From UMGS1696 sp964634795 (GTDB lineage: Bacteria > Bacillota > Clostridia > Oscillospirales > CAG-272): a DNA stretch of 64,000 bases. Every line of letters begins with the position of its first letter. Positions within the stretch are counted from its first letter, which is position 1. The stretch spans positions 21,078 to 85,077 of the forward strand of contig CAZWLL010000003.1 in assembly GCA_964634795.1 (NCBI GenBank), written 5' to 3'. The notes beneath the pieces were generated by a model, which saw nothing but the letters and a program-made list of their open reading frames with translations, searched no databases and had not been told where the DNA came from. The position numbers and the translations under genes were made by a program. This document shows, in pieces, positions 31,583 to 40,429 of this stretch.

Positions 31583-31682
31583 CATCGGGTGTTGTTGTCA
31601 CATGTTTAAATTACTTGATTAACAATAAATAATACTTGATGAATAGTCCGGTGTATGATTGAATTACCCCGGGCTGTTTTTT
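31573..31682 (+). promoter_or_regulatory. Candidate transcription attenuator of metNIQ
   Basis: Terminator form: AGTCCGG (31645-31651) pairs with CCGGGCT (31669-31675), loop 17, then G and six T. Antiterminator form: the same AGTCCGG pairs perfectly with CCGGACT (31573-31579) in the end of the leader ORF. The two are mutually exclusive. A separate hairpin AACAT-GTG / CAC-ATGTT (31581-31606) starts at the leader stop codon. CATCAAG (31540-31546) is also complementary to CTTGATG (31635-31641). A ribosome at the leader end would block the antiterminator. I saw no SAM riboswitch or T-box motif. Regulation by methionine is inferred from the operon. Confidence 0.6.
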
Positions 31683-31715
31683 ATGCTTACGAATATTTAA
31701 TGATACGGTGAATAT

Positions 31716-32750
31716 ATGATTGAGTTGATAAATGTCACAAAAACCTTTCACACAGAGCATGATTCCGTTGAAGCTGTAAGCAATGTGTCACTTAAAATCG
31801 AAAAGGGTGATATATACGGAATCATCGGACTGTCCGGTGCGGGTAAATCAACACTTGTACGATGCATGAATTTTCTTGAAATTCCGACTTCGGGTGAAGT
31901 AAGATTCAAAGGTGTCAATCTTGCATCCCTCTCCAAGAAGGAGCTCCTAAAGACAAGACGCTCGATTGCGATGATATTTCAGAATTTCAATTTGCTCGCA
32001 CAGCGCACCGCTCTCGGAAATATATGCTACCCTATGGAAATATCCGGTATTCCACGCAAAAAAGCCGTCGAAAGAGCTAAGGAGCTGTTAAAAATAGTAG
32101 GACTTGAAGACAGGATGAACTCATATCCCGCGCAGCTCTCAGGCGGTCAAAAGCAAAGAGTTGCCATAGCGCGTTCTCTCGCGACGAATCCGGAGGTTCT
32201 TCTTTGTGATGAAGCAACAAGCGCCCTCGACCCGAACACTACATCACAAATACTTGAGCTGCTGAAAAAGATTAATACCGAGCTCGGTGTTACCATAGTG
32301 GTAATCACGCATGAAATGAAGGTCGTTGAACGTATCTGCAACAAGGTTGCGGTGCTTGACCACGGAACAGTAGTCGAAAAGGGACTTGTTAAAGATATAT
32401 TTATCGCCCCGAAATCCGCAATCGCGAAAGACCTTATTCTTCCGAAGGGAGCCGCGGCTCACTTGCCGCCGACAGGCGAGCTCGTACGAATTGTTTTCGA
32501 CGGACAGAAATCAAACGAGCCTATTATATCGAACTTATCTCTCGAATGCCGTACTTCGGTTAATATAATGGGTGCGGATACTAAGGATATCGGAGGCAAG
32601 GCATACGGCCAGATGCTTCTCAGACTTCCGTCGGACAAGACATCTGTCGAGAGAATATTCGCATACCTTGACTCTCACGGTGTAAAATACGAAAAAATTT
32701 CAAATAACGATCTCGAAACCGACAGTAAAGAAGGTGATACAAATGGTTGA
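31716..32750 (+). CDS. metN: Methionine ABC transporter ATPase MetN
   Basis: 344 residues. Walker A GLSGAGKST, signature LSGGQKQRVAIARSL, Walker B VLLCDEATSALD and the switch His in VITHEMK. The C-terminal 90 residues form the NIL ligand-binding domain typical of MetN, which in known homologues senses intracellular methionine and inhibits transport. GGTGA lies four bases before the ATG. First structural gene of metN-metI-metQ behind the leader attenuator. Confidence 0.96.
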   Translation: MIELINVTKTFHTEHDSVEAVSNVSLKIEKGDIYGIIGLSGAGKSTLVRCMNFLEIPTSGEVRFKGVNLASLSKKELLKTRRSIAMIFQNFNLLAQRTALGNICYPMEISGIPRKKAVERAKELLKIVGLEDRMNSYPAQLSGGQKQRVAIARSLATNPEVLLCDEATSALDPNTTSQILELLKKINTELGVTIVVITHEMKVVERICNKVAVLDHGTVVEKGLVKDIFIAPKSAIAKDLILPKGAAAHLPPTGELVRIVFDGQKSNEPIISNLSLECRTSVNIMGADTKDIGGKAYGQMLLRLPSDKTSVERIFAYLDSHGVKYEKISNNDLETDSKEGDTNG

Positions 32751-33432
32751 TTTTCTTGATAAGATTCTCGACAGCGGAATGACTGAGGTATACGCCGAGG
32801 CTATACTCTCGACGCTAACAATAACACTTGTATCAACACTTATCGCGTATATTATCGGAATTCCCCTCGGAGTACTCCTGTATTGTACCTCAAAGGACAG
32901 TATTTTCCCGAACCATATAGTAAACAGCACCGTCGGAGTAGTAGTCAACATCCTCCGTTCCATTCCGTTCATAATACTTCTTGTTATGACACAGCCTATT
33001 GCTAAAATACTCGTCGGTACTCAGATAGGCGACAGAGCGTTTGTATTCTACCTTGTAATCGCGGCTGCTCCGTTCGTTGCGAGAATGATTGAATCATCAT
33101 TCCGTGAAGTAGACCGAGGCGTAATAGAAGCCGCGCAAGCCATGGGTTCAAGCAATTGGCAGATAATAACAAAGGTACTTCTTCCCGAAGCTAAGCCTTC
33201 ACTTATGGTCGGAGGAGCAATCGCCGTAACGACAATACTCGGATATACTCCCATGACCTATCTTATAGCGGGCGGAGGACTCGGTCAGCTTGCGATAAGA
33301 TACGGCTTATACCGTTTCCAGCCTAAACACATGTATATTTCATCCTTGCTGCTCATAATAATTGTTCAGATTCTTCAGGAATGCCTTTCGTTCCTTGCGA
33401 AGAAATCCGACAAGCGTATCCGCGGCAAATGA
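32743..33432 (+). CDS. metI: Methionine ABC transporter permease MetI
   Basis: 229 residues from ATG 32743, preceded by AGAAGGTG; it overlaps the metN stop by eight bases, indicating translational coupling. A GTG at 32734 is less likely. Five hydrophobic segments; the permease EAA-type loop is seen as EAAQAMGSSNWQIITKVLLPEA. Forms the membrane channel with MetN. Confidence 0.95.
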   Translation: MVDFLDKILDSGMTEVYAEAILSTLTITLVSTLIAYIIGIPLGVLLYCTSKDSIFPNHIVNSTVGVVVNILRSIPFIILLVMTQPIAKILVGTQIGDRAFVFYLVIAAAPFVARMIESSFREVDRGVIEAAQAMGSSNWQIITKVLLPEAKPSLMVGGAIAVTTILGYTPMTYLIAGGGLGQLAIRYGLYRFQPKHMYISSLLLIIIVQILQECLSFLAKKSDKRIRGK

Positions 33433-33475
33433 TATATAACTAAATAACAAAAATTATTTTTTAAGGAGAAAAACC

Positions 33476-34285
33476 ATGAAAAAGTTTCTTACAGCAGCCC
33501 TTGCAGCTCTTCTTGCCGCAGCATCTCTTGTTTCCTGTTCTTCCACCGGTTCGAACGACAAAACCATAACAGTTGCCGCTTCCGCTACTCCGCATGCTGA
33601 AATTCTCGAACAGTGCAAGTCCATTCTCGCAGACGAAGGATACACGCTTGAAATCAAAGTAATGGATGACTATGTTACTCCCAACAACGCTACCGAAAGC
33701 GGAGATGTTGACGCCAACTATTTCCAGCACCAGCCTTATCTTGATCAGTTCAATGAAGAAAACGGCACACACATCGTTACTGTTGCCAAGGTTCATTATG
33801 AGCCCTTCGGAATCTACGCAGGCACATGTTCTTCTCTCGATTCACTCGCAGACGGTGCTGTAGTTGCAGTTCCCAATGATACAACAAACGAAGCAAGAGC
33901 TCTTCTTCTGCTCGCCGACAACGGTTTAATCGAGCTCAAGGAAGGCGCAGGCCTCACCGCTACAAAGCAGGACATCGTTTCCAACCCGAAGAACCTTGAT
34001 ATCCGTGAAATGGAAGCCGCTCTCGTTCCCACAGTTCTCAACGAAGTTGATATAGCTGTAATCAACGGCAACTATGCTATCGGCGCAGGACTTAAGGTTT
34101 CCGAAGCACTCGCAGCTGAAAAATCAGAATCCACGGCAGCTCAGACATACGCAAACATCGTTGCCGTAAAGGAAGGCAACGAAAACTCCGAAAAGATTCA
34201 GGCGCTTGTTAAAGCTATCACTTCAGATACAGTAAAGGAATACATCAACTCCACATACGACGGTGCGGTTGTTCCGATTTTCTGA
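33476..34285 (+). CDS. metQ: Methionine-binding lipoprotein MetQ
   Basis: 269 residues. Lipoprotein signal with lipobox SLVSC at about 17-21, then the NlpA/MetQ fold: TVAASATPHAEIL, NYFQHQPYLDQFN and AVINGNYAIGAGL. It captures D- or L-methionine outside the membrane and delivers it to MetI. AAGGAG with a perfect spacer gives strong translation. A terminator follows, closing the operon. Confidence 0.96.
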   Translation: MKKFLTAALAALLAAASLVSCSSTGSNDKTITVAASATPHAEILEQCKSILADEGYTLEIKVMDDYVTPNNATESGDVDANYFQHQPYLDQFNEENGTHIVTVAKVHYEPFGIYAGTCSSLDSLADGAVVAVPNDTTNEARALLLLADNGLIELKEGAGLTATKQDIVSNPKNLDIREMEAALVPTVLNEVDIAVINGNYAIGAGLKVSEALAAEKSESTAAQTYANIVAVKEGNENSEKIQALVKAITSDTVKEYINSTYDGAVVPIF

Positions 34286-34320
34286 TACAGCTTTAAGTAA
34301 TTTTGTTTAATTCAAATTAC

Positions 34321-34360
34321 AATATCCTCGCTCATTTACATGATGAGCGGGGATATTTTT
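34321..34360 (+). terminator. Rho-independent terminator of metNIQ
   Basis: Stem ATATCCTCGCTCAT with ATGAGCGGGGATAT (a G-T pair), short loop, then TTTTT. Confidence 0.88.
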
Positions 34361-34395
34361 CGTTTAAATGTAACTTTTCCGAAATGTTCATCCTA

Positions 34396-34424
34396 TTGCA
34401 AACCGTGCGTTATTATGCTATAAT
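34396..34424 (+). promoter_or_regulatory. Extended -10 promoter of the solute-binding protein-nucleoside hydrolase pair
   Basis: TTGCAA (34396-34401), 17-base spacer, TGC immediately before TATAAT (34419-34424). Confidence 0.8.
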
Positions 34425-34460
34425 TGCTTATATAATTTATATTTAGGATTATTCATTATA

Positions 34461-35987
34461 ATGATTATAAAAAGATTCGCAGCAGCTCTTATTGTGCTGT
34501 CTTTACTTATTTCAACAACCTCATGCGGGTTTATCATAGTCAACGACATGTCCGACGGCGGCAGTGATGTCGGCGACAGCGGCAGTGCCGGCACCGACGA
34601 TGGAGAAACCTCATCCGAAAATAACACCGCATCCGATGCCGCTTCGGATGAAAACGGTGTAAAATATGAAAAATATGTCTCCGATGTCGACAAAAAAGCC
34701 TTGTCAGAACAATATCTTGCCGAGCTTCCCGAGAGAGATTACGACGGTGCTGTCTTCTTTATTACAACAACTGACAAAAGCTTTATCGCGCCCGACGATA
34801 CATCAAGCACGGTTTCACGTCTTGCGGTAATAAGAAATTCCGAAGTCGAGGAAAAGCTTAATATTAGCCTGATTACCACTGTTACCGACAGCAGCACTAT
34901 GCTTACCGAATTAAAAAACGCTATAGCTTCCGATTCTTATTATACGGACTTGCTTATGCTGCCGATTTATACCGTAGGTTCATTCAAGATGGCGGATACC
35001 CTTATTAATCTTCGCACCCTGCCGTTTTTCGATATCGAGAAGCCGTATTTTAACTCTATGTCATCCGATATGACATCCGGAGGATACTCAACCTACGGAG
35101 TAGCGGGAGACGCCTCTATATCTCCTTCATCCTTTTCGGCGGTTTTTATGAATAAATCCATCGCCCAAGAAGCGGGAGCAGATGTCGACGAAATATGCTC
35201 AGCCGCCGACAACGGAACATGGACTTGGGATATGTATCTTTCCGTTGTCGATGAGGTTAAACTGCTGAACGAAAGCAGCGGAAAATCCTATTATACCACC
35301 ACTGCCGAAAACACCGCATCAAGACTGACCGATCTTGTTTTTAAATCCAGCGGAAACGATTATATAAGCGCAAGTGCCAGACGAGTTCCCGTAGTCGGAT
35401 ACACGGTTAAGAGTACGAAAAAAACCATGGAAAACCTCTACAAGCTTTACAATGACAACAATCGGATAACGGACTCCAGCGCAGGTGCAATCAATATTTT
35501 CGCAAAAGGAGAATCGGCATTCCTTATCGAATACCTCGATATTATGCCAACCTTAAGCACTTCGTCGGCGGAATGGACTCTCCTTCCGCTGCCCAAGGAG
35601 GTCGAACAGGATGAATACCGCACATTAATCGCCAATACCGAATCTGTTTTCGCCGTTCCGATAAATCACACAAACGGTGAATATGCGGCAATTACGCTAT
35701 CCTATCTCAATGCGGCATCATACGGATACATATATGATGAGTATGTTGAATACAACATGTTTCATGTACTCCGCGACAACAGCAGTGTTAATATGCTCGA
35801 TTTAATACTTGACACCCCCGCGTTTGATTTTGCTTTCGCGTTCGGAAACGCATATCCGACAATCGCTCAAGCTACATATCAGCTCATCCGCGACTGTGCC
35901 TCTAAAAATAATTTGTCTGAATTTTTTGCCGACAGAAAATCAACGGCAACCGAAACCATGAAAAAATATTTCGACCTACGTTATTGA
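34461..35987 (+). CDS. Extracellular solute-binding lipoprotein
   Basis: 508 residues. Signal peptide with a somewhat atypical lipobox (TTSC at about 19-22) followed by a Ser/Asp/Gly-rich linker of about 40 residues. The mature part begins AELPERDYDGAVFFI, the same opening block as the protein at 36991-38469, so both belong to one paralogous family of family-1-like binding proteins common in gut Clostridia. No permease or ATPase gene is nearby. The nucleoside hydrolase gene starts ten bases after its stop, so a ligand linked to nucleosides is possible but unproven; sugars are the usual ligands of this group. Confidence 0.75.
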   Translation: MIIKRFAAALIVLSLLISTTSCGFIIVNDMSDGGSDVGDSGSAGTDDGETSSENNTASDAASDENGVKYEKYVSDVDKKALSEQYLAELPERDYDGAVFFITTTDKSFIAPDDTSSTVSRLAVIRNSEVEEKLNISLITTVTDSSTMLTELKNAIASDSYYTDLLMLPIYTVGSFKMADTLINLRTLPFFDIEKPYFNSMSSDMTSGGYSTYGVAGDASISPSSFSAVFMNKSIAQEAGADVDEICSAADNGTWTWDMYLSVVDEVKLLNESSGKSYYTTTAENTASRLTDLVFKSSGNDYISASARRVPVVGYTVKSTKKTMENLYKLYNDNNRITDSSAGAINIFAKGESAFLIEYLDIMPTLSTSSAEWTLLPLPKEVEQDEYRTLIANTESVFAVPINHTNGEYAAITLSYLNAASYGYIYDEYVEYNMFHVLRDNSSVNMLDLILDTPAFDFAFAFGNAYPTIAQATYQLIRDCASKNNLSEFFADRKSTATETMKKYFDLRY

Positions 35988-35997
35988 GGAGATAATC

Positions 35998-36894
35998 ATG
36001 AATATTAAGAACGAACTCAAAAAAAGCGGTATTAAGCGTGTAATACTCGATACCGACACCTACAATGAAATCGACGACCAATTCGCACTCGCGCTTTCGA
36101 TGCTCGCGGCTGACAGAATCAATCTTGTATGTGTAACCGCCGCTCCGTTCCACAACGAAAAAAGCTCTTCCTTCGCCGACGGTATGGAAAGAAGCTATCG
36201 TGAAATCGGAATCTGTACATCTCTAGTCGCAAAATCACACGAGGTAAAGGTTCCGCCGTACTATCGCGGTTCAACGGAGAGAATGCCCGATGAAAACACT
36301 CCCGTTGACAGTGAAGCCGCACACGCAATCGCAAAGCATGTCAACGAATCCGACGAGCTTACGTATGTTGTAGCCATAGGCGCGATTACGAATGTAGCTT
36401 CAGCCGTTTTGCTGCATCCCGAAATCAAGGATAAAATAGCCGTTGTTTGGCTCGGTGCAAATGCAAAGTGGTTCTGCGGCGGTGAGTTCAACTTAAACGG
36501 TGATGTTAATGCCGCAAACTCGCTTTTCGCATCAGGTGTACCGTTTCTCCTCTTCCCCTGTGCGGGTGTTGTCAGCCATCTTATTTTGAACATTTACGAG
36601 CTTGAGCATTTCCTGCGCGGCAATTCCGAGCTCGGAGATTATCTGTGTGACAATGTCGCCGAATGCAAGCCTAACGCTAACGGAGCCGTATCATGGAGCC
36701 GTGTTATATGGGACATCTCGACTATATGCGGAATCATCGATCCCGACAGCTTCTCGGAATCGACAATCGCTCGTCCTCATGTAAATCCCGATTATTCATA
36801 CACCTTCGGAGCATATCCGGGTGAAATAGAACACGTTGACCGTATAAACCGTGACAGAATGTTCTCCATTCTGTTTGACAGACTTATGAAGTAA
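35998..36894 (+). CDS. Nucleoside hydrolase (IUNH family)
   Basis: 298 residues. The N-terminal DTDTYNEIDDQFAL is the calcium-binding signature of inosine-uridine-preferring nucleoside hydrolases; AIGAITNVA and NLNGDVNAAN are further conserved blocks. Reaction: cleavage of the N-glycosidic bond of ribonucleosides to base plus ribose. Cytoplasmic, no signal peptide. GAGGAG precedes the ATG. Co-transcribed with the binding protein. The base preference cannot be read from the sequence. Confidence 0.88.
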   Translation: MNIKNELKKSGIKRVILDTDTYNEIDDQFALALSMLAADRINLVCVTAAPFHNEKSSSFADGMERSYREIGICTSLVAKSHEVKVPPYYRGSTERMPDENTPVDSEAAHAIAKHVNESDELTYVVAIGAITNVASAVLLHPEIKDKIAVVWLGANAKWFCGGEFNLNGDVNAANSLFASGVPFLLFPCAGVVSHLILNIYELEHFLRGNSELGDYLCDNVAECKPNANGAVSWSRVIWDISTICGIIDPDSFSESTIARPHVNPDYSYTFGAYPGEIEHVDRINRDRMFSILFDRLMK

Positions 36895-36919
36895 GCAGTA
36901 CTTATTCAAGTAAAAAAAC

Positions 36920-36960
36920 AAGCCTCATGCCGAGATTAATTTCTGCGGCATGAGGCTTAA
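36920..36960. terminator. Bidirectional terminator
   Basis: AAGCCTCATGCCG arm, 12-base loop, CGGCATGAGGCTT arm. Lies between the convergent nucleoside hydrolase and second binding-protein genes. Confidence 0.88.
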
Positions 36961-36990
36961 TTATTTGGTTTTTACTTGTGATTTATCAAA

Positions 36991-38469
36991 TCAGGTCGCG
37001 TTTTCGAGTATTGTGTCTATGGTCTTTTGCATAGTTTTTTCGACAACCTTGGTTACTTTCTTTACGGCAGACGCGATATCATCGTTTCCGTTTGCCGACT
37101 GTGTGCCGGGTACATCGAAAATTCCGCCCCATTCATAGAAGTTCGCAAGCTCGAATACACGGGAATTAAAGATAATATCGAGCATTTCGGAGGATTCCTC
37201 GTCACGTGCGACTTTTGTCTTTAATGTCACGTCGTAATATGCGGGTGTGAGTGTGTATTTTGATTCAGCCGACAAAGCTTCGAGAATAATACCTGTACGT
37301 TCGATGTCGCTTGCGGTTACCGGTATTGCGAAGAAGTTTGCACTCCAGCAGCTTACGGTATTATAGTAGTTCTCCTGAGCTTCATCATACTTAGGTGTAG
37401 GCAGAATTCCGAAATCGTCTTCCATATTTCTGAAAAGTGTAACACGGTTAAGTCCTACATATGAGAACAGGCAGCGGCCTTCTGTAAATACACCGTCAAG
37501 AAGATCCCAGTCCCAGTTTGTAGCGGCGGCTGTCAGGCAAAGGTTTGCATTGCCGTTGATAGCGTTTGCCTTGCTGTATGCGTCAACATAACGCTCCGAA
37601 TCTACTGCGATAACGGGCATATCATTTTCATCCTTGGTGAAGCATCTCGCACCCGAACCTATCATGTATGCCATTACGTCAAATGATTCACCTACATTGC
37701 CCCACTGGTCATTTGAATCGCGCACACCGTCACCGTTGAGGTCTATGCATGCCGCTTCCATTGATGAAAGAAGTACGTCCTGAGTCCATGTACCTTCTTT
37801 AACCATATCATAGAAGTTGCCGAGTCCTAAATCTTCGGCAAGTCTCTTATTAAACAGAATGCTCCATGTCGCGTCGTTATCCATGATATTCAGGTCGCCG
37901 CATGATACATAAAGCTTATTGGCAATAGAGAGTGATGAATTTGCGTTCTGGTCATACCACGGCTGTGATAAATCCATATACGGCACATTGTACAGGTCGT
38001 AAAGCATACCTTTCGTAATCATCGAATTAATAGTAGCGCCCGCAAGAATTACGTCATAAGTATCTTCTCCGGCAGTTACTGCTTTTTCGGCGTCCGAAAC
38101 AGGTTCCCCCGACTCAGCACCGTACTCTTCCATTTTAAAGTTGTAACGGTCGCAAACAGCTAAATTTCTGTTATATACGGCATCATTGATTGCCTCACCG
38201 GTCAGCTCTTCCGCGTAAAAGTCACGTGAAGTCCAATGTGCGCTTGATGTTCCCTTAGTCGCGCCGACGAATGTGTAGCCTTCGAAATCACGTTCGGGCA
38301 AATCAGCGGTTAATCTCTCGGTTTCGGTCTCCTCCGCTACGGTCTCTTCCGCGCTTACGGTCTCTGCGGCGGTTGTTTCGGTTGATTCGGAATCATCACT
38401 TCCAGATGCACAGCCGACGGCTGAGCACAGCATTGCGCAAAGCAGCAAAATACTTATTGTCTTCTTCAT
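36991..38469 (-). CDS. Extracellular solute-binding lipoprotein
   Basis: 492 residues from ATG 38469 (MKKTISILLLC), where a signal peptide begins; upstream in-frame codons are inside the promoter. Lipobox AVGC at about 16-19, then a Glu/Thr linker and the opening ADLPERDFEGYTF shared with 34461-35987. Contains LDLNGDGVRDSNDQWG-like calcium-loop residues (DLNGDGVRDSND) and FAIP near the C-terminal third, as in family 1 sugar-binding proteins. No transporter genes adjoin, so permease partners must be encoded elsewhere. Ligand unknown. Confidence 0.78.
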   Translation of the reverse strand: MKKTISILLLCAMLCSAVGCASGSDDSESTETTAAETVSAEETVAEETETERLTADLPERDFEGYTFVGATKGTSSAHWTSRDFYAEELTGEAINDAVYNRNLAVCDRYNFKMEEYGAESGEPVSDAEKAVTAGEDTYDVILAGATINSMITKGMLYDLYNVPYMDLSQPWYDQNANSSLSIANKLYVSCGDLNIMDNDATWSILFNKRLAEDLGLGNFYDMVKEGTWTQDVLLSSMEAACIDLNGDGVRDSNDQWGNVGESFDVMAYMIGSGARCFTKDENDMPVIAVDSERYVDAYSKANAINGNANLCLTAAATNWDWDLLDGVFTEGRCLFSYVGLNRVTLFRNMEDDFGILPTPKYDEAQENYYNTVSCWSANFFAIPVTASDIERTGIILEALSAESKYTLTPAYYDVTLKTKVARDEESSEMLDIIFNSRVFELANFYEWGGIFDVPGTQSANGNDDIASAVKKVTKVVEKTMQKTIDTILENAT

Positions 38470-38507
38470 TAATATAACCTCTGTATATCTGAATAAAGTT
38501 TTTCTAT

Positions 38508-38536
38508 AGTATACCATAGTTAATACCGAATGACAA
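38508..38536 (-). promoter_or_regulatory. Sigma-A promoter of the binding-protein gene
   Basis: Minus strand TTGTCA (38531-38536), 17-base spacer, TATACT (38508-38513) with TGG just upstream. Confidence 0.8.
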
Positions 38537-38603
38537 TAAACACACTGTCTGAAAAGGACCGCCGACAAAGTCTTAAATTTTGTTTATAATACTTTTTATT
38601 GCA

Positions 38604-40376
38604 TCAAAGAATAGCGTCAAGCTCGTCTATTGTTTCGTCAAATACCTTCATGGCGTTCTCGACAACCTCAGGTGACGTAAGGTCTATTCCGGCTATTTTC
38701 AGCTCGTCCAAAGGATACTCCGAACCGCCGGTTGTCAGGAACTTAAGATAATGTGAAGCATCGCCTGTTTCTACTATACCAGATGCTATTGCGACAGCTG
38801 ACGAGAAGCCTGTAGCATACTGATAAACGTAGTATGCGCTGTAGAAGTGAGGAATATATGCCCACTCATACTTTAACGTGTCACGGAATTCCGCTTCGGG
38901 ATAATACTGTTTTACAAGTTGTTCGTACACATCATTAAGGCATTCCGCGTTGATAGGAGTACCTGCGGCTTCGAGAGCGTGCGCTTTATGCTCAAATTCT
39001 GCAAATAATGTCTGACGGAACACAGTGGTGCGGAAGCCTTCGAGGAAATGATTAAGTATATATGCTCTGCGCTTTGTATCAGTCTCGGTCTTCAGCAAAT
39101 ACTTGGTAAGCAGTACCTCATTGCATGTTGATGCAACCTCGGCAACAAGGAGCTTATAATCGTGATTAGCATAATCTTGTGTTTCGGATGAAAGATATGA
39201 ATGCATAGCATGTCCGAGCTCATGAGCAAGCGTAAACGCATCGTCAAGACCATCGGAATAATTAAGCTTAACGAAAGGATGGACACCGTATACTCCCGCG
39301 GAGAACGCTCCGGACTCTTTACCGGGTGTTTCATAAACATCTATCCAGTTTTCGTTTATAGCACGCTTAATAACATCCTGATAAGCTTTACCGAGGGGTG
39401 CTACCGCTTCAACAACAATCTCGCACGCCTTTTCATACGGCATAGGATACTCTATATCCGCTACCATCGGTGTATATAAATCATAAACATCGAGCTTCTC
39501 AAGTCCGAGTGCTTTCTTTCTGAGCTTAAGATATTTGCTCATAATCGGAATGGATTCATGAATTGCGTCAACAAGCGCGTCATATACGGATTCGGGCACA
39601 TTTGAGCCTGCGAGAGATGCCTCACGCGCGGAATTGTAACCTCTGAGCTGTGCGAAAACATTGTCCTGTTTAACACTTCCGCTGTACAGGCATGCTATGG
39701 TATTGATATATTTTCCGTATGTACCGAACATCGCTTCAAACGCGTTCTCACGGAGCACTCTGTCAGAGGACTCACGCATTACGGTAAAGTTGCCGCTGCT
39801 CAGTTCATATTCTTTTCCTTCGGAATCCTTGATTTTCGGTATTTCCATTTCCACGTCGGTAAACATACCGTATGTATCCGAAGGTGTACCCGTGATTTTT
39901 CCCATCATGGCAAGGATGCCTTCGCTCTTTTCATCGAGGACATGAGCTCTGAGTCGTGTTGCATCCTCTACGATATGCTTATATTTCTTCATTTTGTCCG
40001 ACTTCATATACTCGGATAATGTGACCTCGGGTATGCTCATCAGCTCGGGTTCAAAGAACGCCGTCGCGGAATTAACCTTAACAGCCAGCATATTGACTCT
40101 GTCGCACATTGCCTGCGCTTCACTGTCGCCGCCGTCTATTGTTTTCTTAAGGAAAGCATAATCGGCTACAGGCTCGAACTTCTCGTAAAACGCAAATGTC
40201 TTATCGTATGCCTCAGCCAGCTTATCCGCGCTTTCTCCGAGAGTTCCCTTAAGCGCCGCAAGTGTCGGTATTTCACCGTCAAGCTCTGTGTATGCTTTTT
40301 CCCATGCTTCTTTTGTTTTAAAAATCTGAGTAAAATCCCATTTTAAGCTATCCGGTACATCATTTCTGTTTCTCAT
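38604..40376 (-). CDS. pepF: Oligoendopeptidase F (M3B)
   Basis: 590 residues, the usual length. Zinc motif HELGH with His385 and His389 within FTLAHELGHAMHS; a downstream Glu ligand lies in AEVASTCNE. Cytoplasmic metallopeptidase that trims short peptides, typically 7-17 residues. GAAAGGA precedes the ATG. It lies 54 bases after the flippase gene on the same strand, with TATA-like sequences between, so it may be co-transcribed or have its own weak promoter. Confidence 0.95.
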   Translation of the reverse strand: MRNRNDVPDSLKWDFTQIFKTKEAWEKAYTELDGEIPTLAALKGTLGESADKLAEAYDKTFAFYEKFEPVADYAFLKKTIDGGDSEAQAMCDRVNMLAVKVNSATAFFEPELMSIPEVTLSEYMKSDKMKKYKHIVEDATRLRAHVLDEKSEGILAMMGKITGTPSDTYGMFTDVEMEIPKIKDSEGKEYELSSGNFTVMRESSDRVLRENAFEAMFGTYGKYINTIACLYSGSVKQDNVFAQLRGYNSAREASLAGSNVPESVYDALVDAIHESIPIMSKYLKLRKKALGLEKLDVYDLYTPMVADIEYPMPYEKACEIVVEAVAPLGKAYQDVIKRAINENWIDVYETPGKESGAFSAGVYGVHPFVKLNYSDGLDDAFTLAHELGHAMHSYLSSETQDYANHDYKLLVAEVASTCNEVLLTKYLLKTETDTKRRAYILNHFLEGFRTTVFRQTLFAEFEHKAHALEAAGTPINAECLNDVYEQLVKQYYPEAEFRDTLKYEWAYIPHFYSAYYVYQYATGFSSAVAIASGIVETGDASHYLKFLTTGGSEYPLDELKIAGIDLTSPEVVENAMKVFDETIDELDAIL

Positions 40377-40429
40377 ATTATATAATCCTTTCGTATAATT
40401 TCAAATTATAAGTAATTTCAAATTTTGTC

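Noticed and set aside
31501..31715. SAM-I riboswitch or T-box before metN
   Set aside because: I could not find the conserved core of either; the leader ORF with alternative pairing explains the region better.
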